A stretch of 56,075 nt of DNA, from NCBI RefSeq assembly GCF_001552535.1, contig NZ_BCRJ01000064.1, positions 1 through 56,075 on the forward strand. Reading direction: 5' to 3'. Numbering within the stretch: the stretch's first letter is position 1; each line of letters starts with the position of its first letter. Of the stretch, positions 45,651-54,493 are shown in pieces. Made by a program: the position numbers and the translations under genes. Source of the DNA: Nocardioides jensenii JCM 1364 = NBRC 14755 (GTDB lineage: Bacteria; Actinomycetota; Actinomycetes; Propionibacteriales; Nocardioidaceae). The notes below the pieces were generated by a model, which saw only the letters and a program-made list of their open reading frames with translations, was not told the DNA's origin and did not search any database.

Positions 45651-45995
45651 ATGGCATCCGGCTCCAAGGCATGGTCGGCACTCTCACTCGGCGCCGCTCT
45701 CGGCAGCGCAGCGGTGGCCAAGAAGGCACTCAACGGAGGCTGGAAGGCGGCCACCGGAAAGAATCCGCCGGCCAACCCGGCCGACCCCGACATCGACCTC
45801 TGGGAGGCCGTCATGTGGGCGGCCGTCAGCGGTACGGCGGTGGCGATCGTGAAGATGCTGGCCACCCGCAAGGCGGCCAACTACTTCGCCAAGTCCACCG
45901 GGCACCTGCCGCCCGGGCTCGAGGCCGACGGCAAGTCGTCGAGCTCGCGCAGCTCCGACACCGGTGACATCCTGGCTTCGGGCATCAACGACTAG
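45651..45995 (+). CDS. DUF4235 domain protein
   Basis: A 114-residue actinobacterial DUF4235 protein: a helix with Gly/Ala motifs (WSALSLGAALGSAAVAKKAL), a membrane-like segment (LWEAVMWAAVSGTAVAIVKM) and a basic tail region LATRKAANYFAKSTGHLPPG. Probably membrane-associated; function unknown. Ribosome site GGAGG lies 5-6 nt before the ATG. It has its own promoter (45613-45618) and ends at a strong terminator (46012-46050). Confidence 0.88.
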   Translation: MASGSKAWSALSLGAALGSAAVAKKALNGGWKAATGKNPPANPADPDIDLWEAVMWAAVSGTAVAIVKMLATRKAANYFAKSTGHLPPGLEADGKSSSSRSSDTGDILASGIND

Positions 45996-46011
45996 GTCCT
46001 CGGCACATGCA

Positions 46012-46050
46012 AGAGCCGCAACCCTGCGTGGGTTGCGGCTCTTTGTCTTG
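46012..46050 (+). terminator. Rho-independent terminator after DUF4235
   Basis: A perfect 13-bp stem (AGAGCCGCAACCC at 46012-46024 with 46030-46042), a 5-nt loop and a T-rich tail (TTGTCTTG). It lies 17 nt beyond the DUF4235 stop. Because it sits between convergent genes it may also stop transcripts from the DUF4193 side. Confidence 0.88.
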
Positions 46051-46159
46051 TTCGCTCACCCGGCTCGGGGACGCAGCCCCTGTCGGGGTCCCAGGTCGGG
46101 GTTGCCGAGTCGATGCTGCGTGCTGACCTGCGCGGACCACGCTCCCGGCGCTTCGTGCC

Positions 46160-46450
46160 TTACGCGCAGTCCTTGCAGATCAGCTTCTTCGCATCGGCGA
46201 GCTGGCTCCGGTGGTGAACCAGGAAGCAGCTCATGCAGGTGAACTCGTCGTCCTGACGCGGCTTGACCTCAACGGCCAGCTCTTCGTGGGACAGGTCGGC
46301 TCCGGGCAGCTCGAAGGACTCCGCCGCCTCGGCCTCGTCCTCGTCGACCTTGCCGGAGTTCTTGTCGTGACGGCGGGCCTTGAGCTCTTCAATGCTCTGT
46401 TCGCCCTGGTCTTCTTCGTTCTTGCGGGGTGCGTCGTAATCGGTCGCCAT
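46160..46450 (-). CDS. DUF4193 small zinc-ribbon-like protein
   Basis: A 96-residue protein, conserved across actinobacteria. The N-terminus is MATDYDAPRKNEEDQGEQSI, the middle is acidic, and the C-terminus carries two Cys pairs, CMSC and CKDC, likely binding zinc. Function is unknown; it lies next to IMPase as in M. tuberculosis (Rv2699c). ATG 46450 has GGAG 6 nt upstream; the 138-nt gap to IMPase presumably contains its promoter. Confidence 0.92.
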   Translation of the reverse strand: MATDYDAPRKNEEDQGEQSIEELKARRHDKNSGKVDEDEAEAAESFELPGADLSHEELAVEVKPRQDDEFTCMSCFLVHHRSQLADAKKLICKDCA

Positions 46451-46588
46451 CAACTTCTCCAGTCAATCAACTGCGGTCGCGTCGTCATCTGTTCGCGCGA
46501 GTCCCGGCGCCAGATTGTGCACCATCGGCCAGCAACTTGCACGCGCATTCCACACGATGTCTCGACTGCAACGATCACCGGGGGTCGG

Positions 46589-47380
46589 CTATTCCCGATT
46601 CGGGGCGAGAAACCCGCACGAGATGACCGTCTCGCGGAACTCCACGAAGCCGTGTTCGGGCGCGCACACGAGCGCCTCCTTGCCCCCGCGCCCCACGGCC
46701 AGTTCGGACGTGGCACCGGCCTCACGAGCGATCAGCGCCCCGGCTGCGTGGTCCCACTCGGCCACCCCCTCCTCGACGTAGCCGTCGGCCGAGCCCGCGG
46801 CGATGCTGCACAGGTCGAGTGCGCAGGACCCCATCCTGCGAATGTCGCGGACCAGCGGCAGCAGTCGGGCGACCGCCGCGGCCTGCACCAGTCGGGTCTC
46901 CGCCTGGTAGTTGAAGCCGGTCAGGACCAGTCGTTCGGCCAGCGGGGCCGCAGCACGGACCCGCAACCGGGCCCCGTCACGCCAGGCGCCACCGCCCAGA
47001 CTCGCGTGGAAGGCCTCCCCCGTGGCCGCGTTGACCACCACGCCGGCCACCACCACGCCGTCGCGTTCGGCGGCGATGGAGACGGCGTACTGCGGGATGC
47101 CGTAGAGGAAGTTGACCGTGCCGTCGATCGGGTCGACGATCCAGCGCACTCCCGTGCCGCCTCCGGTGCCGCCACCCTCCTCACCGAGGAAGGCGTCCTC
47201 GGGACGCGCGGCCAGCAGCTGCTCCCGGATCAGCCGTTCACAGTCCCGGTCGACCTGGGTGACCACGTCGACGGTGCTCGACTTGGTGGCCGCCACCGAC
47301 ACGCCACCGCGTCGCTGCTGCGCCACGAAACGGGCGGCCTCCCCGGCCACGTCGCGCGCCAACGCCAACAGGTCGTCCAT
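46589..47380 (-). CDS. Inositol monophosphatase family protein
   Basis: A 263-residue Mg-dependent phosphatase of the SuhB/IMPase fold. Metal ligands: GEE at 66-68, D83-x-I-D-G-T88 in WIVDPIDGTVNF, and D210 in AEWDHAAG. It likely dephosphorylates inositol-1-phosphate for phosphatidylinositol and mycothiol synthesis, though related phosphates are possible. Separated by 12 nt from the upstream ferrochelatase gene and read in the same direction. Matches the position of suhB (Rv2701c). Confidence 0.93.
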   Translation of the reverse strand: MDDLLALARDVAGEAARFVAQQRRGGVSVAATKSSTVDVVTQVDRDCERLIREQLLAARPEDAFLGEEGGGTGGGTGVRWIVDPIDGTVNFLYGIPQYAVSIAAERDGVVVAGVVVNAATGEAFHASLGGGAWRDGARLRVRAAAPLAERLVLTGFNYQAETRLVQAAAVARLLPLVRDIRRMGSCALDLCSIAAGSADGYVEEGVAEWDHAAGALIAREAGATSELAVGRGGKEALVCAPEHGFVEFRETVISCGFLAPNRE

Positions 47381-47392
47381 CGGGGACCGCCC

Positions 47393-48478
47393 TCAGTCCA
47401 GCCCACCCAGGGCCGGCAACGACTCCCGGGCGTTCGCGCAGCACCCGGCGGCGCAGATGTCCCAGCACGCGGGCAGGCTGCCCTCACTGGCCCGAACGAC
47501 GTCCTCCCCACGCTCGATCGCGGCACGCTCGAGGAGCAGGTCGCGAACCATCGCCACGAAACGTGGGTCGATGCCCGCCGTTGCCGCCCGCGCGAAGGGC
47601 AGCCCCAGCTTCTCGGCCGTGGCCGCCGCCTCGGTGTCGAGGTCGTAGACCACCTCCATGTGGTCGGAGATGAATCCGATCGGCACCAGCACCACCGGCG
47701 GGGCCTCACCCTGGGCCAGGTGCTCGAGGTGGTCGTTGACGTCGGGCTCCAGCCACGGAATGTGCGGCGCTCCCGAGCGCGAGCAGAAGACGAGGTCGTG
47801 GACGTGACGGTGGCCGGTCTCGAGTCGCACGCGCTCCACGATCTCCTGCATGACGCTGCGGTGCTGGGCGACGTACGCCCCGCCGTCGGGCCCACTCGCG
47901 TCGTCCATGGCGATCGGGATCGAGTGCGTGACGAAGAGCAGGTGTGCGTCCTCCCGTTTCGCGTCGGGCAGTTCAGCCAGCGCGGCCAGGGTGCTGTCGA
48001 CCATCGCGGTGATGAAGCCGGGGTGGTTGAAGTAGTGGCGCAGCCTGTCGAGTCTCGGCGCGCCCTCGACGGCCGCGCTCGCCGCGGCCAGGTTCTCGCG
48101 GTACTGCCGGCACCCGGAGTACGACGAGTAGGCGGACGTCACCAGACAGGCCGCCCGGGTGATGCCGTCGGTGGCCATCTCCTCGAGGGCGTCGGTCAGG
48201 TAGGGGTCCCAGTTGCGGTTGCCCCAGTAGACCGGGAGGTCGAGCCCGGCACCGGCGAAGTCCTCGCGGATGGCGGCCAGCAGCTCCCGGTTCTGGTCGT
48301 TGATCGGCGAACGGCCGCCGAACCCGAAGTAGTGCTCGCCCACCTCAACCAGCCGTTCACGGGGGATGCCCCTGCCGCGGGTCACGTTCTCGAGGAAGGG
48401 CACGACGTCCTCGGGCTTCTCCGGGCCTCCGAAGGAGACCAGCAGGAGTGCGTCGTACGGGCCGGGATCGGAGTGCAT
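47393..48478 (-). CDS. hemH: Coproporphyrin ferrochelatase
   Basis: A 361-residue iron chelatase that inserts Fe2+ into coproporphyrin III (or protoporphyrin IX) during heme synthesis. Motifs: [21 protein letters not shown] at the start, the active His in [29 protein letters not shown] and [14 protein letters not shown], with the second conserved Glu. The C-terminus carries cysteines ([10 protein letters not shown]) like the [2Fe-2S]-binding tail of actinobacterial ferrochelatases. ATG 48478 is preceded by TAGGAT at 7 nt, so leaderless; ATG 48487 overlaps that box and is unlikely. Follows the protease terminator. Confidence 0.95.
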   Translation of the reverse strand: MHSDPGPYDALLLVSFGGPEKPEDVVPFLENVTRGRGIPRERLVEVGEHYFGFGGRSPINDQNRELLAAIREDFAGAGLDLPVYWGNRNWDPYLTDALEEMATDGITRAACLVTSAYSSYSGCRQYRENLAAASAAVEGAPRLDRLRHYFNHPGFITAMVDSTLAALAELPDAKREDAHLLFVTHSIPIAMDDASGPDGGAYVAQHRSVMQEIVERVRLETGHRHVHDLVFCSRSGAPHIPWLEPDVNDHLEHLAQGEAPPVVLVPIGFISDHMEVVYDLDTEAAATAEKLGLPFARAATAGIDPRFVAMVRDLLLERAAIERGEDVVRASEGSLPACWDICAAGCCANARESLPALGGLD

Positions 48479-48485
48479 GCCGACC

Positions 48486-48491
48486 ATCCTA
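48486..48491 (-). promoter_or_regulatory. Leaderless-type -10 box for hemH
   Basis: TAGGAT on the minus strand lies exactly 7 nt before ATG 48478, with no ribosome site, supporting transcription from the start codon. Confidence 0.65.
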
Positions 48492-48556
48492 GGAACCACC
48501 TGCACGTCACCGCGACGAGGTCGGGCAAGCAGCCGTCGAAGCCCGGGCAGAAGGGA

Positions 48557-48592
48557 GTGGGAGGCCGACCGTGCTCGCGGTCGGCCTCCCAC
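48557..48592 (-). terminator. Terminator hairpin of the secreted protease gene
   Basis: A perfect 15-bp stem (GTGGGAGGCCGACCG at 48557-48571, pairing with 48578-48592) with a 6-nt loop, 12 nt past the protease stop codon and upstream of the hemH promoter. No U-run follows, as usual in high-GC actinobacteria. Confidence 0.8.
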
Positions 48593-48604
48593 CCGGTCGG
48601 TCGA

Positions 48605-50983
48605 TCAGCCTGCGGGGAGCAGGCACCCCTCCTTCGCCAGGTCGAGCGAGTTGTCATCGGCCAGGCAGGTGTAGAACCACGAGGTCTGCTGGGCGTAGGC
48701 CGCGCCCTTCTCGACGGTGACGTTGCCCTCCTCGTCAACCTCGCACGGGTTGTTCATCGTGCACTTCTCGCCGTCCTCGTTCCCGGTGTTGTTGGCGGCG
48801 ACCACCTCGTGTGTCTCGGTGTCGACCACCGGTGAGCCCGAGGTGCCGCCGACCGTCTCGCAGCCGGGCTGGTGGTACTTCACCGAGTCCTCCATGGTCC
48901 AGTCGGCTTCCTTGAGCTGCGGGATCGTCGAGTCGACCGAGCAGCTGTAGATCTTCTGCCAGTAGCCGGAGACGACCGCGATCGACGTGCCGTCGGCCGG
49001 CGACTCCTTGGCCAGGGTGAGCGGCGTGAAGCCGTCGAACTCGTCGGCCAGCTCCTGGTAGGTCTTGTCCAGGCGGTAGAGCGACACGTCGGTCTTGGTC
49101 ATCGTGGAGTAGAGGACGTCGGTCGCGTTGACGTCACCGGCCTCGTTGCCCTCGGTGTCGAGCAGGGTGAAGGTGCGGTCGGACGGCTGGTCGACGATGA
49201 CCTCGCCGGCCTCGGGCATGCCGCCCTCGTAGCAGTGGCCGTTGGTCAGGCCGAGCGCCTTGTCGGTGGCCACGGAGTCGTCGAACCGGACCACGGAGGC
49301 CGAGCAGTTGTCGAGCGCGGCGATGCCGGTGAAGTCGACACCACCGGCAGGCGGGTCAGTCGGGTCAGTCGGGTCGGTGGGATCCGTCGGGTCCGTGTCA
49401 CCGCCACCCTCACAGGTCGGCTCGTCCGCCTGGGCCGGTACGTCGACCGCGTCCCACGCCGCCTTGACCGCATCGAACTCGGTGCAGCTGTCGGGGTAGA
49501 GGTTCTTCGCCGCGGTCAGCGTCCAGGTGCGGTACTTCAGGTAGGAGCTGTCCGAGGTCTTCAGCAGCATCGCGTTGTAGACGATCTTGCCGGCCTTCTC
49601 GATGCCGATCCCACTGACGTCCGTGTCGTTGCAGGTCGGGCTCTCCGGGCCGCTGGCCGGCTTGTTGCCCTGCGCCAGCAGGTAGAACCAGTGGTTGCCC
49701 GGCCCCGCGGTCGCGTGCACCTCACCGTCGGGGATGTCGTCGGTGTAGCAGTTGGGATCGCCGCTGACCTGGGACGGGTCGTACATGTTGCGGATCGGGC
49801 CCGACCCGACGAGATCGATCTCCTCACCGACGAGGAAGTCCGGCTCGTCGAACTCCTCCGGCTGGGCGGCGTAGGCCTCGGTCAGCGCGCCGAAGACGTC
49901 ACCGATGAACTCCTGGGTGCCGTTGCCGGAGATGCCGCCCGGGGTGTGGTCGTCGATGCCGTGGCCGAGCTCGTGCGCCATGACGTCGATCGAGGAGATC
50001 CAGTCCCCTGCCTGGTTGTGCCCGATCTGCACCTGGGTGCCGTCGTAGTAGGCGTTCATGTCGTCGAGGCCGACGCGGATCGGCAGGAAGCCGCCCTCGC
50101 CGTCCATGCCGTCGCGTCCGAGCCACTCCTCGAGCATCTTGTTCTGGGTCTGCGCCGCGAAGAGGGCGTCGACGCAGCCGGTCTCCTTGTTGCCGGCGTC
50201 TCCGTCACCCCAGGTGTCGTCGGGGCCGCTGAAGGTCTTCTCGGTGTCGGCGTCCTGGCAGGCGAGGTCGGTGACTGCCGGGTCCGCCAACGTGAAGCCA
50301 CCGTCGGCTTCGGAGGTGTCCAGGGCCAGCGGTGCGGGGCCGTTGTAGGCACCGGTGCCCTCCCCTGCGAGCACGTGCTCGGTGCTGCCGATGACTGAGC
50401 CGGTGCGTGCGTCGACGTACACGGTCTGACGGGACGGCGAGCCGGACCTGGTGCCCGCCACGGTCGTCGCCCACGCCAGCCGGGGCTGGGCACCGAGCGC
50501 GTGCACGACGAGTTCCGGGGTCTCCGTGGAGGTGACCTTCGTCAGCCGGGCCTCGGCCTTCTGCGTGGCCGAGCTGGAGCTCACCGTCGGCTGGACCGCA
50601 AGGCTCGAGATCGTGCGGTCCTGCGCGACGGAGGTGCCCTGCACGTTGCCCTGGAGGTCGGTGACCACGACGAAGTCGCCACCGACCACGGGGAGCCCCT
50701 TGTAGGTGCGCTCGTAGGGGACGTACTGCGTCTTCCCGGAGCGGATCACGGTGCCGGCGTCGAACGTGTCGGACCCACTCGCATGCAGGGCCGCTGGTTG
50801 ACCCTTGACGAACTGGCCCGCGGCGGTGGCGGCCAGCGCACGCGGTGTGGGATCGGCCTTCTGGTCCGACGACGGCGAAGCACTGGCTCCTGCGACGGCG
50901 AGGCTCGAGAGGCTGAGCGCCGCGACCACGGAGAGCGTCGTCGTCATGGCCACCTTGCGGATGGAGGATGCTGACACGACCAT
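48605..50983 (-). CDS. Secreted M4 metalloprotease fused to a trypsin-like serine protease domain
   Basis: A 792-residue exported protein. The Sec signal peptide is at 1-40 (RKVAMTTTLSVVAALSLSSL, then AGASAS). Next come an FTP/PepSY propeptide (YKGLPVVGGDFVVVTDLQGN, VYVDARTGSVIGS) and a thermolysin domain with HELGH at 337-341, the third ligand in TQEFIGDVFGALTEAY and the His region GPGNHWFYLLAQG. After a (DPT)5 linker near residue 535 a chymotrypsin-fold domain follows, with TNGHCYEG (His), TKTDVSLYRL (Asp) and GGTSGSPVV (Ser715). Both catalytic sets look intact. Most M4 enzymes carry PPC or PKD tails instead, so this pairing is unusual. ATG 50983 has a GAAGGGA ribosome site. Confidence 0.92.
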   Translation of the reverse strand: MVVSASSIRKVAMTTTLSVVAALSLSSLAVAGASASPSSDQKADPTPRALAATAAGQFVKGQPAALHASGSDTFDAGTVIRSGKTQYVPYERTYKGLPVVGGDFVVVTDLQGNVQGTSVAQDRTISSLAVQPTVSSSSATQKAEARLTKVTSTETPELVVHALGAQPRLAWATTVAGTRSGSPSRQTVYVDARTGSVIGSTEHVLAGEGTGAYNGPAPLALDTSEADGGFTLADPAVTDLACQDADTEKTFSGPDDTWGDGDAGNKETGCVDALFAAQTQNKMLEEWLGRDGMDGEGGFLPIRVGLDDMNAYYDGTQVQIGHNQAGDWISSIDVMAHELGHGIDDHTPGGISGNGTQEFIGDVFGALTEAYAAQPEEFDEPDFLVGEEIDLVGSGPIRNMYDPSQVSGDPNCYTDDIPDGEVHATAGPGNHWFYLLAQGNKPASGPESPTCNDTDVSGIGIEKAGKIVYNAMLLKTSDSSYLKYRTWTLTAAKNLYPDSCTEFDAVKAAWDAVDVPAQADEPTCEGGGDTDPTDPTDPTDPTDPPAGGVDFTGIAALDNCSASVVRFDDSVATDKALGLTNGHCYEGGMPEAGEVIVDQPSDRTFTLLDTEGNEAGDVNATDVLYSTMTKTDVSLYRLDKTYQELADEFDGFTPLTLAKESPADGTSIAVVSGYWQKIYSCSVDSTIPQLKEADWTMEDSVKYHQPGCETVGGTSGSPVVDTETHEVVAANNTGNEDGEKCTMNNPCEVDEEGNVTVEKGAAYAQQTSWFYTCLADDNSLDLAKEGCLLPAG
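49353..49397 (-). repeat. Five 9-nt repeats coding the (DPT)5 linker
   Basis: Near-perfect 9-nt units encode Asp-Pro-Thr five times between the M4 and trypsin-like domains. The first three copies differ by at most one base, so slippage could change linker length between strains. Confidence 0.75.
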
Positions 50984-51105
50984 ATTTGTTCCCTTCGGAT
51001 GGGGTGTGGTGCACGACATCTTGTGGCGGCACCCACGATGAGGGGAACGATCTTCGGCTGGCCGAGAAGCGCCATGGCCGCGATCAGTCAGTGTCGCGGT
51101 GGCCC

Positions 51106-52092
51106 TCAGACGAGGCCGCGGCGCACGGCTTGTACGCCGGCCTGGAACCGCGACTCGATGCCGAGCTGCTCGAAGAGCACGCGCGTCTTGCGGGTGAAGG
51201 TTCGCGGCGCCACGCCCAGCTGGCGGGCGATGGCCTGGTCGGTGAGGCCGTCGGCGAACAGTCTCAGCATGAGTCGTTGCTCGTCATCGAGGTCGGGCCC
51301 GTTCAGTCGCACAGGCCGGCCGATGGCGGCCTCCATCGGGGTGGCCTCGGCCCAGCAGAACTCGAACATGCGGGTGAGCAGCTGCACGTAGGCACTGCCG
51401 CGTACGACGACCGCGCCCGAGCGTCCTTCGGCCCACTTCATCGAGCACACGGCGGTCATCCCGTCGGCCAGCACCATGCGGAAGGGCAGGGTGTCGCGGA
51501 TGCGCACCTGGGCGCCGGCCTCGATCAGCTGCTCGAGATAGCGCAGTGTGGGCAGGCTGCGCACGGCACTGGAGAGGTAGATGGTGCGCACCTCGACGCC
51601 GCGCTCGAGCACGGCGAGGTCCTGCGGCAGCGCGGCGTCGATCGCCTCCTGCGGCAGCGCACCACCCGAGTGGGCGGTCAGCAGCTGGTGCTGCAACGAG
51701 TCACCGAGCTCGGCCAGGAAGGCCCGTGCCGTCTCGTTGCCCTCGAGCACGGTGTTCATCGCGTCGTCGTCGACGATCACGCGCAGTGCGGGCAGGAGGG
51801 AGGCCATCGACTCGATGTCGGCGGCCAACCGGCTCGCGGTCGCTGACCAGTCCGCCACGGACCTGCCGTGCTCCTGGAGCACCTGCTCCGTCGCGCGCAT
51901 CGGGTCGACGACGCTCCAGCGTTCGTCGTCGCTTTCACGGAGCAGCCCGAGCTGGACCAGCTCGTCGCGCGCAGCGTCGAGGGCCACCGGGGTGACCCCG
52001 AGGGTCTCGATCATGCGGGTGTCGGACCAGTCGCCGTTGCGTCGGGCGAGTCGGTAGAGGCTGATGGCGAGGTCATGGTCTGAGGCGGGCAC
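51106..52092 (-). CDS. LuxR-type HTH transcriptional regulator with TrmB-like N-terminus
   Basis: A 328-residue regulator. An N-terminal winged helix-like part (ISLYRLARRNGDWSDTRMIE, ALDAARDELVQLGLL) resembles TrmB, then a long middle domain, and a C-terminal LuxR-family HTH (LDDEQRLMLRLFADGLTDQA, ARQLGVAPRTFTRKTRVLFEQLG). The ligand is unknown. Such proteins are common in Nocardioides-type genomes, often beside secreted hydrolases; control of the protease at 50983, 122 nt downstream, is plausible. GTG 52092 has AAAGG 8 nt upstream; GTG 52116 is an alternative. Confidence 0.85.
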   Translation of the reverse strand: MPASDHDLAISLYRLARRNGDWSDTRMIETLGVTPVALDAARDELVQLGLLRESDDERWSVVDPMRATEQVLQEHGRSVADWSATASRLAADIESMASLLPALRVIVDDDAMNTVLEGNETARAFLAELGDSLQHQLLTAHSGGALPQEAIDAALPQDLAVLERGVEVRTIYLSSAVRSLPTLRYLEQLIEAGAQVRIRDTLPFRMVLADGMTAVCSMKWAEGRSGAVVVRGSAYVQLLTRMFEFCWAEATPMEAAIGRPVRLNGPDLDDEQRLMLRLFADGLTDQAIARQLGVAPRTFTRKTRVLFEQLGIESRFQAGVQAVRRGLV

Positions 52093-52296
52093 GAGGTCAA
52101 CCTTTGCGGTTTCCACCCGGCATTGTCGAGTGGCCCGACCCGGTTCGCCCGGCACCCGGGGCCGTCAGCACCGACGCATGGCCGATGATGGCCGTGGCCA
52201 CGATCGGCCACCGCGGAGGCGTAGCCCGACCCCTCCGTCAAGGGCGATCCTTCGTGCACCGACCGTCCCACCATTTGGACCACAAGGGGTCTCCAC

Positions 52297-53181
52297 ATGC
52301 GCGCGTCCCGGCACATCACGCCGTTCGTCTCCGTCGCCGTCACCACGGCCGCACTCTGCGCTCTCACCTCCCCGCCGGCCACGGCCAGCCTGGCCTGGGC
52401 GGACGACCCGTGCGAGAGCAACGGCGGGCAGGTGGCCGTCGCTCCCGACATGTCCGCGGCTCCCTCGGTCGAGCATCCGCTGGCGTACGTCGCCTGCGCC
52501 GACGGTGCCCTGCTCTACCACGGCGCCTCCGGCCGGGGCACGAACGAGCGGATCCCCGACGTCGAGGCCGACATCTTCGTCGACGTCGTCTCCGCGCCCG
52601 GGCACAGCATGTACGCCGTGACCAGCTACGGCCGGATCACCACGGTCGGTGCCGAGGCCGAGTTCTACGGCGACATCTACCCCACCGCAGGCGTGGTCGC
52701 CGTCGAGGTGACCGAGTCGGGTGAGGGCTACTGGATCGTGACCCGCAACGGCGAGGTCTTCGGCTTCGGCGACGCCGCCGACATGGGCCCGGCCGAGGAC
52801 ACGGTCGTCGACGCGCCCATCGTGGCCTTCACCGCCGACGGGTCCGGTGGCGGCTGGGTCGTCACGGCGGCCGGCCAGGTGGTGCCCCTCAACGGCGCGG
52901 CCGACCACGGCTCCGTGCGCAGCCGCGTGGCCCCCGACGACCGCGTGGTCGGCATCGTCTCCGACCGGCAGACCGGAGGCTACTGGGTGGTCACCCGCGC
53001 AGGCCGCATCATCGAGGCCGGCGGTGCCCCCGCCGAGACCGAGCAGGCCACCTGCCAGGACAACCCTGGCGGCCAGCCGCCGTTCAGTGGAGCGGTCGGC
53101 GACTACCACCCCGACGCATCGGCGCGCCTGTGGATCTACAGCGTCAACGGCGGCATCTGCGGCTTCAATCCCGGGGCCTGA
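52297..53181 (+). CDS. Secreted repeat protein (beta-propeller-like)
   Basis: A 294-residue protein with a signal peptide (MRASRHITPFVSVAVTTAAL, cleaved near PATAS or AWA). The body has three or four loosely repeated blades with the pattern GYWxVTRxGxxxxxGxA, e.g. GYWIVTRNGEVFGFGDAADM and GGYWVVTRAGRIIEAGGAP, like the GYWLVASDGG repeats of actinobacterial surface proteins. The C-terminus contains paired cysteines (CQDN, GGICGF). Function unknown, possibly a surface or cell-wall-binding protein. AGGGG lies 8 nt before ATG 52297. It is divergent from the LuxR-type gene. Confidence 0.75.
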   Translation: MRASRHITPFVSVAVTTAALCALTSPPATASLAWADDPCESNGGQVAVAPDMSAAPSVEHPLAYVACADGALLYHGASGRGTNERIPDVEADIFVDVVSAPGHSMYAVTSYGRITTVGAEAEFYGDIYPTAGVVAVEVTESGEGYWIVTRNGEVFGFGDAADMGPAEDTVVDAPIVAFTADGSGGGWVVTAAGQVVPLNGAADHGSVRSRVAPDDRVVGIVSDRQTGGYWVVTRAGRIIEAGGAPAETEQATCQDNPGGQPPFSGAVGDYHPDASARLWIYSVNGGICGFNPGA

Positions 53182-53305
53182 AGGCATCGGGTGATCACCA
53201 CCCGGCACTGAGAAATGGGTGAGCCTCGGGGCACCGGATCTGAGAGGCTGCGCAGTGACCGCCTGATCGGTCGCCCATCCCCGTGAGCCGGAAGGAAACC
53301 ACCCG

Positions 53306-54493
53306 GTGCTGTCGTCCTACGGCCGCGTGCTGTCCACTCCCGGCGGATGGCAGTTCAGCCTGAGCGGACTCGTCGCCCGCCTGCCGATCTCGATGATCAG
53401 TCTCGGCATCGTGCTCCTGGTCTCCGCCTCCACCGGCTCCTACGGTCTGGCCGGCACGATCGCGTCGGCGTACCTGTTCGCCAATGCGGCCTTCGCGATT
53501 GTGCAGGGGCGTCTGGTCGACAGGTTCGGCCAGCACGTGGTGCTGCCGCTCGCGCAGACCACGTTCACCGTCGCGCTCTGCTTGATGATCTGGGCGATCG
53601 AGGCCGATGCGAACCGCCTCGTCGTGCACGCCCTGGCCGTGATCGCGGGTGGCGCCCTCCCCCAGGTCGGCGCGTGTGTGCGGGCCCGCTGGTCCCACGT
53701 GCTGTCCGAGGGCAGGTCGGTCCAGACGGCCTACGCGCTCGAGTCCGTGGTGGACGAGGTCGTCTTCGTCACGGGCCCGACCGTGGTCACGTTCCTGGCC
53801 ACTGCCTGGCACCCGATCGCCGGGCTGGCCGCGGCCATGACCTCGGGTCTGATCGGCACGTTGGCACTCGCTGCGCAGCGCCGCACCCAGCCACCGCCGC
53901 GAGCCCACCGGTCCACGAACGGCGAGCGTCCACCGATGCCGTGGCGCACCGTGGTGCCGCTCGCCATGATGTGCGTGGCACTCGGTGTGATCTTCGGATC
54001 CGTCGAGGTGATCACCGTCGCCTTCTCGGAGGAGCTGCACGCCAAGCGGTGGGCCGGGCCGCTTCTCGGGCTGTGGGCGCTGGGCAGCCTGCTGGCCGGT
54101 CTGGCCAGCGGCGCGGTCAGCTGGCGCACTCCCCCGGAGACCCGGGCGCGCTGGGGCGTGCTCGCGCTCGGACTCACGATGGTGCCGCTGGCCTTCGTCG
54201 GATCGATGGTCGTGATGGGCGGGTTCCTCCTGCTCGGCGGCATGGCGATCGCGCCGACCCTGATCGCGACGTTGTCTGCCACCGAGCGTGCGGTTCCGGC
54301 CAGCCGTCTCACCGAGGGGATGGCGATCCTGCACACCGGCCTGGGCGTCGGTGTCGCTCCGGGTGCCGCCTTCGCCGGCCTGCTCATCGACGCGTACGGC
54401 GCCTCGCCGGCGTACGTCGTGCCCGTGGCGGCCGGGGTGCTGGGCGCCGCCGCTGCGTGGAGCGCACGGGCACCAGTAACCTCCTCGCCATGA
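53306..54493 (+). CDS. MFS transporter
   Basis: A 395-residue permease with 12 predicted membrane helices (LPISMISLGIVLLVSAS near the start, and paired helices through TLIATLSATERAVPASRL). The motif GRLVDRFGQHVV in the first cytoplasmic loop is an MFS signature. It resembles the multidrug/arabinose-efflux-type set with a long loop at about 195-220. Substrate unknown. The GTG start at 53306 has GGAAGG upstream; the gene overlaps the lactone oxidase by 4 nt (ATGA), so transport of an aldonolactone or its product is possible. Confidence 0.88.
   Translation: MLSSYGRVLSTPGGWQFSLSGLVARLPISMISLGIVLLVSASTGSYGLAGTIASAYLFANAAFAIVQGRLVDRFGQHVVLPLAQTTFTVALCLMIWAIEADANRLVVHALAVIAGGALPQVGACVRARWSHVLSEGRSVQTAYALESVVDEVVFVTGPTVVTFLATAWHPIAGLAAAMTSGLIGTLALAAQRRTQPPPRAHRSTNGERPPMPWRTVVPLAMMCVALGVIFGSVEVITVAFSEELHAKRWAGPLLGLWALGSLLAGLASGAVSWRTPPETRARWGVLALGLTMVPLAFVGSMVVMGGFLLLGGMAIAPTLIATLSATERAVPASRLTEGMAILHTGLGVGVAPGAAFAGLLIDAYGASPAYVVPVAAGVLGAAAAWSARAPVTSSP

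Noticed and set aside
46211..48835. A very long plus-strand open frame (about 870 codons) opposite DUF4193, IMPase and ferrochelatase.
   Set aside because: Open only because of GC-rich third positions on the other strand; the encoded sequence is Arg/Gly/Val-rich with no family motifs, while the minus strand has three recognised genes.
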